From Branchiostoma floridae (taxonomy: Eukaryota > Chordata > Leptocardii > Amphioxiformes > Branchiostomatidae), in the NCBI RefSeq assembly GCF_000003815.2, contig NC_049985.1, forward strand, positions 10,514,206 to 10,578,205: a stretch of 64,000 nt of DNA. The letters run 5' to 3'. The first letter of the stretch is position 1; each line of letters opens with the position of its first letter. The notes beneath the pieces are model-generated. The model made no database searches and was not told the DNA's origin. It saw nothing but the letters and a program-made list of their open reading frames with translations. Shown here in pieces: positions 46,101 to 58,123 of this stretch. A program made the translations under genes and the position numbers.

Positions 46101-48758
46101 TCTGCAGTACGCAGTAGGTAAGAAAAAAAAACGGTTGTTTAAACCATTATTACAGCTTGACTTTGAAGCATATTCTGTCATTTAAGAAAAAGGAAGGGCG
46201 AAGGTGCTTTTTAGGAGTTTATGAATAGATATATTCGCTATCATTTGATAACGCCGGTCTTCTGTTTCTGTCGTTTACAGGAGAAGAGTCGTCTCCGGTA
46301 CCTATCATATGGGAAGGCGAAGACGTCGAAGAAGTTCAAGATGTATCAAAAACTGAAGAGGAGCCAAAGCTTCCAACTGACAGAGAACAAGAGGATTCAA
46401 GAGATGAAGAGGGAACAAAGTCTTCAAGTAACGAAGAAGACGGAACAAGAGATGAACAGGAGGTAAAGTCTCCAACAGACGGAGGACAAGAGGATTCAAG
46501 AGATGATGAGCAGCTGAAGTCTCCAAGTAACGAAGACGACAAATCAAGAGATGAAGAGGAACCAGGGTCTCCGGTAGATGTAGGACAAGGTGATTCAAGA
46601 GATGATAAACAGCCAAACACTCCAAGTAACGGAGAAGACACAAGAGATGAAGAGAAGTCAAAGCCTGCTACTAATGGGGAACAAAATGACACAACAGTTG
46701 ATGAGGACCCAGAGTCTTCAACTAATGAGAGAGAAGATGAGTCAAGAAATAACGAGGATTCGAATCCTTCAAATGGAGGACAAGACGATTCAAGAAATGA
46801 AGAGGAGTTGAAGAATCGTACTGATGGAGAACATAATGAGTCAATAGACCACGAGGAGGCAGAACCTTCAATGGATGGTGAAGTAACGGATGAAGACGAG
46901 ACAGAACTTTCACCTGAAAAACAAGGTGACGTAGGAAATGAAGATGAGCTACATGAGCCAATCGATGGGCAAGAGGAAGACTACAAAATCGTCTTGAGAC
47001 AACACCAGGCCACAATCGAGGAAAAGATGAACCCAACGATGGTCATACAGAGGCTCGAACAGGAGGGATTTGTGGACGATGAGGAGGCAGAAGAGTTACT
47101 TCAGATGGTACCGCAAAACCTCCCGGAAGTGAACAGGAATATCCTGGCGGTACGTGCTATTTCCTCGTCGTTGTTGCAAGTGCCCATCAATGGATGAATT
47201 TCAATACCTATATTCCATGGCATATCTTTTCAAAACTAAGGAGGGCTAAACAGTTTTCTGTACTTGTTATTAAACAATTGACTTGAGCATTTGTATATTT
47301 GCACCTTTAGGTTGTTACTCGTGAAGGAGAGGACGCATTCGTCGTCCTCCGTGACGTTATGGAGGAAACCGGTCAGGTCCAGATTGTAGAGCTGATCCAA
47401 CACGTGGACGTGGAAGCGCCGCCCGACGATTCAGGTTTGTCTCTACAATTAATTAGTGATGGTAAAACATTTTGTTTCTTTCTGCTTTATTTTGAAATGA
47501 GTAAGCTCCAACTTTAACTGGCAATGAGATTATAAGGATTTGAAGGTTTCTGAGGGTAGAAATGTTACATAAATCTACTTTTAAAAATGGTGCAAGAGCA
47601 TACCAGTCGTCTTGTGATATAACTTCTCTTAGCTGCACGGGTGAAGAAGAAGCTGCGAGATGCCATGAAAGCCAGGAACAGCAAAAGACTGCGAAACGCC
47701 ATCGATGAGTATAAGGAACTAGGCCTCAGCCCGAAGGAACCCATCTACAAGGAAGCAAAGAAGAGGTTAGGCGTCCTGGAGGGACTCCTGCAGCACCGGC
47801 ACGCCATTCTGAAGATGGAGCCAAAGACCGTCTCTGAGATCAGAGGATACAAGCGCCCCCCTGCGGCTGTCCAACAGGTCATGACGGCTACATTCCTCCT
47901 TCTTGGTCACAGCAAGAAGGAGACAAAGGTAGGATTTCTTCAAAAGACGAAAGTGTAATCATGTACATATCTGTATCTGTATCTGTATCTATATAGCCGG
48001 TATAACCGCCATTCGGCGTAACACACCAGCTTCGCAGGCACGCGGCGCGGCAGCAGCTGGTTATATTACACTGAACGATCCGTCACACCTAACTTTTGCA
48101 CATCTAACTGCAAGCGTTCTTAGGATATAGATAGCCGTATGGAGATTTATAAAGATAAGGCAAAAGAATACATCTCTGATGTCGATGATGTACATAAGAA
48201 GGAACAGAAATGTCTTTGTGGCATTTTGATCTTAGGTAGCGTCAAAGTGTGCAAGAACGGCAATTTCTTTCATTGAGTGACATTATATTTATATTCTTCT
48301 TCACTACAGGAATGGAAATCCCTGCAGGCACTTATGGGCAGGACAGGCAGGGAGAGTCTTAAACGACTAGTCAAGAAGTTCCAACCAAATGATGTTCCAC
48401 ACGGCAAAGTAAAAGCGGCCAAAGCAGAGCTGAAGGATCTGACGAAACAAGACGTCCATGGCGTCAGTGCAGGGGCGGCAACGTTCTTCGTCTGGGTAAG
48501 TTTCACACAACCATATTATCTTGTCGTTTATGAGAAACAGACTATATCTAAAGGAAGGAACCACCTTCCACTGATAGTACAAAGACTGCCATTCATGGAA
48601 CTACGAACCGGTCGATAAACAATGGTAGGTAGAGGCTGAAAAGTATCTATGATCAAGATAGAGAAACAGAGCCATCAGTAGTTGTTAATGATGTCAATTC
48701 TGTTTTGCAGGTAACAGAAATGATAGCTGATGTCGAGGAGAGGGGCAAATCGGAGTAA
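40143..48758 (+). CDS. KYL3: six-repeat KY/hillarin-type protein with long acidic linker, CARD-like and dynein-stalk-like tail
   Basis: Thirteen exons: 40143-40253, 40474-40581, 40731-40847, 41073-41174, 41337-41582, 41798-41933, 42204-42294, 43635-46117, 46281-47149, 47311-47434, 47633-47928, 48310-48495, 48711-48758. Total 4917 nt, 1638 residues. The start MGCGSSK suits myristoylation and palmitoylation. Exons 2-4 encode an acidic Glu/Thr/Asp-rich N-terminal extension absent from the other copies. Exon 5 (246 nt) equals KYL1 exons 3 and 4 without the intron between them. Exons 6 and 7 split what is one exon elsewhere. The core reads NSHVTLLAKMC at the Cys region and GSWVTV at the His region; Asp is kept in IDSAWGS. 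About six KY repeats are followed by an acidic repeat linker (about residues 1132-1360), the CARD-like domain, one hairpin only (the second is deleted) and the stalk-like end. A possible poly(A) signal is at 49463. Confidence 0.85.
42391..43423. mobile_element. Cluster of 52-bp inverted-repeat elements and insertion in KYL3 intron 7
   Basis: Three short palindromic units occur at 42391-42442, 43302-43353 and 43373-43423, each running from CATTATTTCACTAGTAAGA to its mirror TAGTGAAATAATG. The first and third share the left flank CACCCCTCTATC. The DNA between includes a GGACCTGGACC-type simple repeat (about 43106-43170) and the motif GTACCGGTACCCACCCCTAC. This makes the intron, at 1.34 kb, much longer than its counterparts. 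No open frame of a transposase is seen. Confidence 0.6.
46320..46960 (+). repeat. Coding repeat: acidic linker of KYL3
   Basis: Degenerate repeats within exon 9, with recurring DSRDEE / KSPSN / DGGQ motifs (for example EDSRDDEQLKSPSNEDD). Composition is dominated by E, D, S, N, K and Q, predicted disordered and rich in casein-kinase-2-like S/T-x-x-E/D sites. Confidence 0.85.
46973..47415 (+). other. CARD-like domain of KYL3 (two exons)
   Basis: Residues about 1363-1455: EEDYKIVLRQHQATIEEKM, EQEGFVDDEEAEELL, EVNRNILA, then after the phase-0 intron VVTREGEDAFVVLRDVMEETG. It follows the acidic linker directly. Confidence 0.7.
47815..48755 (+). other. Dynein-stalk (MTBD)-like C-terminus of KYL3
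   Basis: KTVSEIRGYKRPPAAV, VMTATFLLLG, EWKSLQALMGRTGRESL, HGVSAGAATFFVW, then VTEMIADVEE. Only one helical hairpin precedes it, so the run-in to the stalk-like part is about 46 residues shorter than in KYL1 and KYL2. Confidence 0.65.
47963..48075 (+). repeat. Interspersed repeat in KYL3 intron 11
   Basis: Begins with an ATCTGT run, then CTATATAGCCGGTATAACCG and CACACCAGCTTCGCAGGCAC. It is the reverse complement of the repeat at 35222-35312. Confidence 0.7.
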
Positions 48759-51653
48759 ACTATCAGCTATAGGCAGCGCATCAGCTATCATCTTTTTTGA
48801 CGTAGCTCCAATGTTGATTGTTATGTCACAATCTAATATGACAAATACTATTCTAAGTTAGCCTGTCAATTTGGGCAGTTGTTGTGTAATGTCAGTCATA
48901 TGTCCAATTCCCATAGTCAATTCAAATTTAGCCACTGAGTGATTGTTACCCCCTGGGTGATTGTTTTCTTTTGCTCTAATAATGTTTTGAAGCCTTTGTA
49001 ACAATCTAAGATAAGTACGTTGACTTATGTTTGTGTGCCATGAATATATGTCTCACAACAAAAAAGCCAATAATGATAGCTGTAAAATGTAAAACGCAAT
49101 GGTACCAGATTAGCTACTAAGTTCATGGGGTCAATAATCCAAATCTACCATTTAAAAAAATGGGACAAATTGTTAGAACATGTTCTAACATTGGAAAAAA
49201 ACACATTGATATTTGTACAGTTAAATTCATAATGTTTTCAACATATATCAATACTTTCATACATGTTTGAAATGTCGTTTTTAAATGTTGAAGAAGTTTA
49301 TTGTGACTGAAATATTGCTTGATTTAAAACTAAATAGTTTAAACTTATCACAAATATTGTATTCATTTAGAAATCCTCTAAAATCTACTAAATTGATCGC
49401 TGTATATAGCAAATTCACTATGGAGTACGCTTTTGTTGCATTACTTTCTTTTATGCAAATACAATAAATACGGTGACTTTACTTCATAACTCCGACATAG
49501 TGAACATCAGAAACAGAAAGGAAATCGCCAATATGTAAATGCTATTTTTGTTAGTTTATGCATACCTCACATCGATCCTATAGGCTGGTGTAATATGTGG
49601 TATGATATAACAATGAAGGCTAACATTGTCGATATGGTGTAAAAGGTTAAAATATATAGTCTTGTATTCGTGATACAGCTGATTGCACAAGAGGCACGCC
49701 TATATACATGTAGTAAGAAAGCAATGACAAAGTAGAATGACACATTAGTTGTGACTGAGATTGTAAATTTTGTTTGGCTGGCGTCAGTTTAGAACCCACG
49801 ACGCTTGTAAAACTAGCTTTCTAGCCAATCCTTACTTTCCTGTCTTAAGCGTTTTTTCATTGTCTACCTTGTGATGCAGAGATTTAATAAAACGTTGATC
49901 TCATAGTCATGATTCTCAGATATGCACAACAGCTATACGCTATGATAATGAGAAATAGATGTAGATGTAGGTCATCAGAAGCCTTTTTGGCAGACAATGA
50001 TTAGTCTGAAGAGCCCACACCCTTGTAACTTTGCAGCATTAGCTCGGTGACTCCCGGATAAACCTACGGATGAGAAAACTGTCGTCAGTAGCTAAGGCCT
50101 AGCAAACAAAATGTTGTGTTTCAGCTTACGGTCCTGAAATAACCAGGGTCGGTAGGTAGGAATTTTCTTACATCCTCTTTTATTTGTTCTTTTCTTTAAG
50201 ATTTCGGCCAGGGAGACCCGGATATCCAAGAAATACAGTTTATCAATGTAAAACCGAAATGTATCAGGTACTTTCAACACCACAGAAATGCATAGTACAA
50301 GCACAAGTACATGGATAAACATAACAAAGAAGTACAATGTTTATATTCTAACATCAATTGTTCGAAGCTCTATACTCTTAAACAGGATGCATGTTTTGAA
50401 TTTCGTTTGTCCCTTTCCAGCGACCGACAAAAAAGGCTAGGGTCAGCAGGTTTTTGCAAGGGTCGGTCAGGTGATCAGATTGTTTGGAGCAGTTGATATT
50501 AGTTTCTATGGTTAAGGTATCGAGAAAGCAAAGACAAAGTTTCGCTGTCTCCTGGCAATAAAGTTACAATCATATACATACCATAGACAACAGCAGACAA
50601 TCTTTTCAACAGGAATTATAGACTAATTGTTATCTAACAATCGATGATGATCTACGTTGAGCTGGCCAAGATATGGCTGGATATCGGGTAAAACGCTTTA
50701 CTATGCAGTATTTCCTCATGATAGAAACTATAATTCTATGTGGATTACGTGTGCAGTACATAAAGAGGAGAGGATTACATTGATAAAGGAGAATATCTAC
50801 CCAGGGGGTAGGAAAGTGTGGGAAGGTAAGCAGACCCTTCACCGGCCTCAGACAAAGATCAGGCGGTCTCTACAGCCATCACATCGTCATGCTGTACCCG
50901 AAGGAAAGGTATGTCATAACATATTGCTGGCAACAATATGAATATGGTGTGCCCGTACGCCACTACTGTCACGAGAAATTTGTAAACATATAGATATGAC
51001 ATCTACTTTGTACAGTAGTCAAATGCGGAGTCTTTAAGCGTATAACTCCGGCGTACAACTCCGAAGTGAAGTGATATCATCTATGTGCTGTAGCTGCATA
51101 TGAGTACCACACAGATAAATTTTGTTCAGCACAACTTGGCACTATTCGATGGAATTATCGGTGTTAGAATTCAGACCCGTACTTCAAATGTCTCCTTACT
51201 GAAAGCGATCCTATCAAACGATCCTATGCCCCCACCCTCTCTATGATATACACATAAATCATACAGGTCTCGTTGGATCCCATTGAATAGAGTAATGAAG
51301 AATAGACCATTTTCATGTACAACATTAACTCCACCATTGAGGTAGGCGTTAGGGTTCTTTACATCCAATATAACGCTAATTCACCTTTATCCGCAGGGTA
51401 ACCTATATTCGTTGTTTGTAAGACTGCATTAGGGCTATCAGGTCGGACGGCGGTTTCGAACTGCATGATTTGAAAATATAGTACAATTTTAAAGCTCAGT
51501 CTGTCGATTTGATATCCCTAAATATCCTCATTTTAAAGATAAACAACAGATATAGGTCACCCCACGAATAAATGTGAACTAGCGTTACATGTAGTTGATC
51601 GACTCCTTGTCGAAAAAAGACAACATCTTTAAAATTGTCACATTTTGTCATAG
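48759..51653. other. KYL3-KYL4 intergenic region
   Basis: About 2.9 kb. The left part is AT-rich and likely KYL3 3' UTR. An open stretch at 50840-50909 ends in a donor-like AAAGGTATGT and could be a KYL4 leader exon, but nothing else supports it. A MITE copy lies at 51371-51587. Confidence 0.4.
51371..51587. mobile_element. MITE-like foldback element, copy 2
   Basis: 217 bp with 23-bp inverted ends: TAACGCTAATTCACCTTTAT at the left, and TAACGCTAGTTCACATTTAT read inward from the right. It ends about 107 bp upstream of the KYL4 start codon and about 65 bp before the likely leader-exon acceptor. It is inverted relative to copy 1. Confidence 0.8.
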
Positions 51654-51693
51654 ATTACTACCATAAGCGGGAAGCTGGTATTCACCCGCCATC

Positions 51694-54600
51694 ATGGGAG
51701 GTGGAGCTTCAGTTCAATGGAACAACACCCAGGTAACAAACTCACCTGCTTAAACCTGTCTCCTTAGATAATACGTTTAATCTTTACTGATCTTCAAAGC
51801 GCTTATGCGTCAATTGGTCACTAGGAAAAACGTTCTGCAATGTGTCTACATAAACCCTACCCTATTGTATCACCAAGACTAGTGTGCTTCATCCTAATTC
51901 CACTGACTGCTACTTATTTACGTTTTAAATGTTGAGAAAACAACTAACAGGTATATCTCCTCCAAACAATGCCATTGGGGCCATTTTGTATATATTGCTT
52001 CCTGCATGTGGATAATAATCTATGACTCTCGTTCCAGTGGACGGAGGGTGTTCGGCAGCCCAAGCCTGACCTGGCCACCATGACCCCTGACCCGCCATGG
52101 CAAGCGAACGTACCAGCTGAGCGCATGGAGAAGTGGAGGAAAACTTGCAGAATGTGTGGCGTCTACAATAATGAAAATGTAGGACTTTTCACTTCAAGAC
52201 AGATTTTTCATGAAAATCCCCATACTGCCAAGGAAAATGTTGAAAGTTTTCTCTCATTCTCAGAAAATATAGAGTGAACGCTTACCAAATATGATATAAA
52301 TGCGCACGTCCCTAAATGCTATTCATCCTCAAATAAAACCACCCTCAAATAAAACTACCCTTTCGTGGCAAAGGTGATAAGATTATGAACTCACCACTTG
52401 AACATCTTTCTTTCTTAAAGGTGATCCTTGAAACTACTGAAGAACCAGGAGGTATGCTAACGCGCCCCTTACATCAAACCATTAAAGGGAAGCCTGCTAA
52501 AGTCATCTTCAAACCAAAACCTTACATAGACCACACTGCATTCGAACGCCTGGACCAGTTTGCTCTATCGGTAAGCAAGCATCAAATGCACATTACGCTG
52601 TATGATTCTAGACAGACCGAAAAATATGTTGTTGCATATCCATTCCCCCTCCCTTTATACTCTCTATCATGTTAGCTCAAGTTGTTAGCTAGTGGATTAC
52701 ATTATGGAAAAAACACTGTTCTGTAACTCATGCTCAAGAAATTGGACTCACCTGAATAAAAGGGGGTGTCTACATTAGGGCACATTAGGTTGCCGGGACG
52801 GGAAACGATAAAACTTTTGACCCATTGCTGACGTCATACGTGCAAGTCTCGTATCCAGAACATTTAGATCCAGTATCTGAAAATCCCAGGCTGCGACTCA
52901 AATTTCCTATTGGGATAATTGGCCATAATGTGTCACTCCGCTGTTGTTTCCCAGGCACCACGGTCACTCTACGACGACTTCAGGAAGCTGGCGGCCTTCC
53001 TCACGAAGCCGGCAGCGACAGAGTTGGGGAAGGTTCGAGCCATGTTCTGTTGGGTCGCAGGGCAAGACGTCAACAACATGACCTTTCCAGAGAAAGTTCG
53101 AGACGGCTCGCCAGACTGGTTCTTAAAGGAGATGAAGGAGAAGAAGACGACGGATCTATACTCTGGTCTCTTTAACAAGCTCTGCCGGTACGGTACTGTT
53201 GTTTACCTTTATCAATAGCCTAGATATTATACTTAAAGGTGTCCCTTGGATAAAGGTCGGTAGCAACAGCCAGCTTTCTTGTACATGTATCTACCAAGTG
53301 ATCTATATGTGGACCGACAACCACGATAAGCCCTAAAAATGACAACTTAATCAAAGACACCAGTACACGTTTCTAATGATAATCAATCACTCAATAAATT
53401 GACCAATCGTTGTATTATCTATTGTCTCAGACTCGCAGGAATAAAGTGTCACGTGGTAGACGGGTACGTGAAGACCATACAGCAGCCTCCCGGAACCCGC
53501 TTCCAGGACACCACACCGAACGGGAAGTGGAACGTCGTACTCATCGACGGCTGTTGGGGAATCATTGACGCCCACTGGGGATCCATTCATACACTTGACA
53601 CAAACCTTCAAGAACCTGCCCGGGAAAATACTGGCAACCCCTTTAATGATTTCTACTTTCTGCCTGACCCGCTCCACTACCTCAGCGGGCACTATCCCCA
53701 AGACCCCGTCTGGCAGCTGATAGATTCGCCGGTACCGCTAGAGAACTTTGAACGTCACCTTCACTGTAGGGAGAATTTCTCCACTAATCAATTGACACTG
53801 CTGAGTCACCACAGAGCGGTAGCGTCAACAAAGGAGGGCGAGGCCAACATCTACATCGGTGTTAACAATGACAAGGTGAAGTTGCACTGCAGTCTAAAGA
53901 ACGCAACAGGTGAATCGACCTGGAAGACCATCAAGTTGAGCAGATTTGTGAAACAAGAAGCAAGGAATGGAGCGGCAGTTTTCACCGTCCGCCCGCCAAC
54001 AAGCGGAGACTTCATCCTTGAGTTGTACTCGTCCCCAGATGGAGGCGACAAACAACGGGTTTGTGAGTATCTCATCAGGTGCCTCCGACCGATGAAGGAC
54101 AACAAGCCTTTCCCGTGCTGGGGAGGCCGCTGGGGGCCCGGTAGCGAACTGGAGGCATTTCGTCTAACTCCAACAACACACAAAGGCGCTTACGTCGACT
54201 GCAGGAAAGGGAAGGCTACGATAGAGTTCATCATGGCGCGTGACTTGTCCTTTCGCACGAAGCTTTTTCAAACTTCGTCCGCAGACTCTACTTTCAGCCG
54301 CTATGTTGCTCACGAGATTGTGAACAGCGTCGTCCAATTCAAGATCAGCGCACCGGATGTAGGAATGTTTGGTCTGGGCATCTTTGTCAAGGAACCTGAT
54401 ACCAGCGAGCATTTTCGCCTTGTTTGTAGTTACATTGTGTCAGCTGAGCAACGCGCAGTCGATCCGTCGCCTTTCCCGTCGGTTGGAAACGGTCTTTTCG
54501 GCCCGGTGCAACCTCTGTTTGCGGTTTTAGGCTTGTCCACTAAAAGTCATCACAACGCTTTTATTGAATGTGACACGGGAGAAGTTGAGATCAGAATCAG

Positions 54601-57600
54601 CACGAAAGACGTCCTAAACGTAGCACACGATTTATTTTGGGAGGATTCACAAAAGAAATTAGATCTAGAAATCTTCGTGTACAGAGAGGTCTTAGACAGG
54701 GAGGTGCGCTTATTGATCCGCTTGCCACGCCTCGGAAAATATCGCTTAGCCGTCTACGCCGAAGGGCTGGATCACGAAGGTGATCTTCCAATCGTTTACA
54801 ACTATTGCATCGTTTGCAAGGATAGGACCACACGAAAAGGGCCTTTTCCACCTGTCAGTGGCACCCAATGGGGACGTAGGTTTCCTGCCGCACAGGAATT
54901 GTCACTGGTACCCAAAAGCCATCCAAAATCCGACATTGATGTTGCCGAAGCTCTTGACATAGAGATGCAATTGGAGAATCCCGTCGACCTCAAGTGTTGC
55001 CTGTACATATGGAAAGCTGGCATCAAACCTGAGTACGCTCAACAGTTCATTAAGCATCACACTAAGAACGGAGGGATGCAAACCGTTGTACAGATGACGT
55101 TTCCTCAGGCTGGTAACTACAGCTTAGAGCTCTTTGCCGCCTCCACCGGTTCTCACTACCGAAACGTCATGAACTACTACATACGCTGCCACCAGCCGTC
55201 GGAGGTCTCCCGTCCCATCGGCAAAGGCACAGAAATACATGAAGACAAACTCGATAACATCGGATCAAGCGTCTGGGCTACTACTGGGAGCGAAGAGGAC
55301 AAACCGGAAGACGATTTCCAAGCTAAGTTGGAAAGAGAGATAGAAGAGGAATCCGACGACACTGAAGACAAAGGAGACGTCGATAAGCCAGAAACAAGAG
55401 AATCAGCCGATGATGGGAGATTTGACAACACAGTGGAGAAAGAAAATCTCACTACCGTTAAGGAATTTCTGCCTGTAGATTCGGAGGAAGATGGTGTAAA
55501 TGGCAAAGATCTTGAGAATCACACAGTGCAAAGTAAGAGCACAAAAGAAGACAAATTCAGGAAGACATGTACAGAAGGTCCAACTACAACAACAGAAGAA
55601 GACGACATCATGAAAAAAGCAGATCAAACTACAACAGACGAGATAGACAGCATGAATAACGCAGAGCAAACTACAACGGAAGAAGACGACATCGTGAAGA
55701 CAGCAGGTCAAACTGCAACAAAAGAGGTCGAAAATGTATCGACCGAAGAGGAGCACGACCTAGCTGTCAAGAAACACCAAACTACTAGTATCGCCTTAAA
55801 CCCTGAAATGTATGTCAAACAGCTAATCCCCAGGCTAACGGCTGCCATCAGCTCCAAAAACAGAAACCAACTTGAGAAGCTGCTAGAAGAGCTGAAAGGT
55901 TTACAAGTCGACAAGGAGGACGAACCTATCGTCAGAGAAGCAGAAACCTTGCTGCAGCAGATGGACGTCAGGCAAGGTGGGCCTTTATTTAATGTACTAC
56001 TTTATTACATCAAGATGCCAGTGGTGTTAAATGTGGTAGTAAGCAACCCATGGTGCAGACATGCTCGTTAATGCAACGGCTCATGACATGGACAAATATT
56101 AGAAGGAAATGGTATTGCTTAGTATTGCTAAATGCCAGAAGTGCAAGATAAATTCATCTTCAATATTAATAATAATCTTTATTGCAAATTCATGCCCGAG
56201 GGCTAATTGCATACAAAGTAAAGTAGTAGTGGTATACATAAACATAATTAACAAGAAGGGAAATGATATTCATAGAATGATATTCAAATGATATTCATAC
56301 TTCAATAAGCCCTTGCTAATTGCATACGGTCTGTGCTCGTTTGCGACACATATTTTGTTTCAGAATAGCAGATGCACTTACTTTAAATTCCTTTCCAACA
56401 TTCCTATTAACTTTATTTGCAGCTCTGCGTGATGCGATCTCTTCCAAACTCAAGGAAACCCTGGAGAAAGCCATAGCCAGTGCCGAGCCGTTTAAACGTG
56501 ACGTACAGGAGGACATGCAAGAGGCGAAAATGACTGTCAGCCTCATTGACCTAACGGCCGCCATCAGCGCACAAAACACTAGTCAACTCGAGAAGTTGCT
56601 GGAAGAGCTAAAAGATCAAGAGGTCGACGATGAGGGCGAAACCATCATTAGAGAGGCAAAGATTTTGCTGAAGCGACTGGAAGTCGTGCAAGGTGGGGTT
56701 TTGTTTAATTTTTTTTGTTGCAACCCGTGGTTTAAAATAAAACCGTCAGTATGGCTAATGGGTGGGTACTTGGTATTGGAATGATAGGGTATTACTCAAT
56801 GCCACCAATAGTTAATGTTGAATGTTTTTTGTGCAAGATGTTTTGTATCCGTCCGCTGCAGACATTTTGTCTTCTACAACATATAATGTTACATTTTTTC
56901 ACAAATAGATGCGCACATCCTTCAATACTATCATTATATTTGATATAATTTTCAGCTCTACGTGATGCTATCACTTCTAAACACATAGAGGACCTGGAGA
57001 AGGCCATATACAGTGCCGAGCCCTTTGCACTGGACCTGGAGGACGACCTTCAAGAGGCGAAACGGATTCTCCATCACATCAAGCGTCTGGAGAAACTGCG
57101 TCAGGGTATCCAACAGCTGAACCTGAAGACTCTAGCGGAGATCAGGGGGTACGCGCGACCTCCTCAGGCGGTCCTGAAGGTCATGACCGCGACGCTTATT
57201 CTGCTGGGAAACATCAATGGCAACGGACAGGTAACAAGAACACTGCACTATGCGTCATGTTATGCCTTCACCAGTCCTCAATGGTTCCAAAGTTTGTGTA
57301 AAATTATTAGCATTGCTATGTGTACAGTTATGTCTCATGTTATCAATTATAAACGTGCTTCCTTTATTATTAATTTTTACATGAGATTCTTTACGTTAAG
57401 CTTAGGGCATAAACGCAACAGTTGTACCACTCAATTTCTAACACAACGTCGTCACACAGAGGTAAACATATTGTACTTTCCGTGACTTACACTGTTCACT
57501 CCCGTACAGGGCTGGTCGTCAGTCAAGACTCTGATGGGAGGAAATGGCCGAGGGACTCTGATACGCCGGGTCAACGAACTCAACCCGGTAGGCATCACAC

Positions 57601-58123
57601 TTGCGATGGCATCAGAGGCTGAAAAACAGCTGAAGGACCTCACCTTGGACGATGTGACAGCCGTAAGCACGGGAGCGGCAGCTTTCTATATCTGGGTATG
57701 TGTTATCTATGTCTTATGTATGATTAGAGGTATACACGCTGGTGTCTGTTTATAAGGTTGGTTTAAGTTAAGGGTCCTAGAGACCAATATTTGCGTGTAA
57801 AGCGGAGGGGAGTAGAAGACCGTGGCAGTTCAGTACCAAGGACAGGTCTGATGTGTCCACAGCACGGACACTATCTAAAATTACTTCAAGATTCAACAGC
57901 AACTTAATTGGTTTGATACAGTTAAAAGAATAAAATATAAAGAACAATGTATTCTCTGTATCGGCTAAAACGTGTGATAAACAAATGTTAATGTTTCCAG
58001 ACTTCCGCGTCTGTGTGAATGACAAGTTTATCTTTCTTCCAGGCGAAGGGCATGATTGAAGAAGTTCAGAAGGAAGCACATGTACCACCTTTGGGGTTAA
58101 AGAGCGCAGTTGCTGTGACCTGA
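51694..58123 (+). CDS. KYL4: four-repeat KY/hillarin-type protein with truncated CARD, duplicated hairpins and dynein-stalk-like tail
   Basis: Nine exons: 51694-51732, 52038-52178, 52421-52570, 52955-53187, 53431-55976, 56423-56692, 56956-57230, 57510-57695, 58043-58123. Total 3921 nt, 1306 residues. The start MGGGAS fits myristoylation without the extra Cys. A CxxC occurs in TCRMCGV. The core has TDLYSGLFNKLC at the Cys region and GKWNVV at the His region; Asp is kept in IDAHWGS. Four KY repeats are present and the terminal HEP-type KY domain of the other copies is missing. A linker carries 14-residue repeats (QTTTEEDDIMKKAD type). At residues about 961-990 only the first CARD helices remain (EEHDLAVKKH through KQLIPRL), joined directly to hairpin A. 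The hairpin pair is then duplicated (A-B-A'-B'). The gene is open and splices cleanly, so it is not a pseudogene on this evidence. A possible poly(A) signal is at 58990. Confidence 0.85.
55567..55745 (+). repeat. 14-residue coding repeat in the KYL4 linker
   Basis: Three to four units of 42 nt encoding QTTTDEIDSMNNAE, QTTTEEDDIVKTAG and related peptides, immediately before the CARD remnant. It differs in sequence and period from the acidic repeat at the equivalent place in KYL3. Confidence 0.8.
57120..58120 (+). other. Dynein-stalk (MTBD)-like C-terminus of KYL4
   Basis: KTLAEIRGYARPPQAV, VMTATLILLG, GWSSVKTLMGGNGRGTL, a PVGIT segment, DDVTAVSTGAAAFYIW, then AKGMIEEVQ. The first exon is 275 nt as in KYL1 and KYL2, although the upstream CARD is lost, so this end is maintained independently of the CARD. 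Confidence 0.65.

Noticed and set aside
50657-50941. Open frame upstream of KYL4 as a separate gene
   Set aside because: No homology recognised; a donor-like site at its end makes a leader exon slightly more plausible, but the evidence is too weak to call either.
51694-58123. KYL4 as a pseudogene
   Set aside because: Despite losing most of the CARD and the terminal KY domain, nine exons splice in one frame from ATG to stop with good GT-AG sites and a conserved C-terminus.
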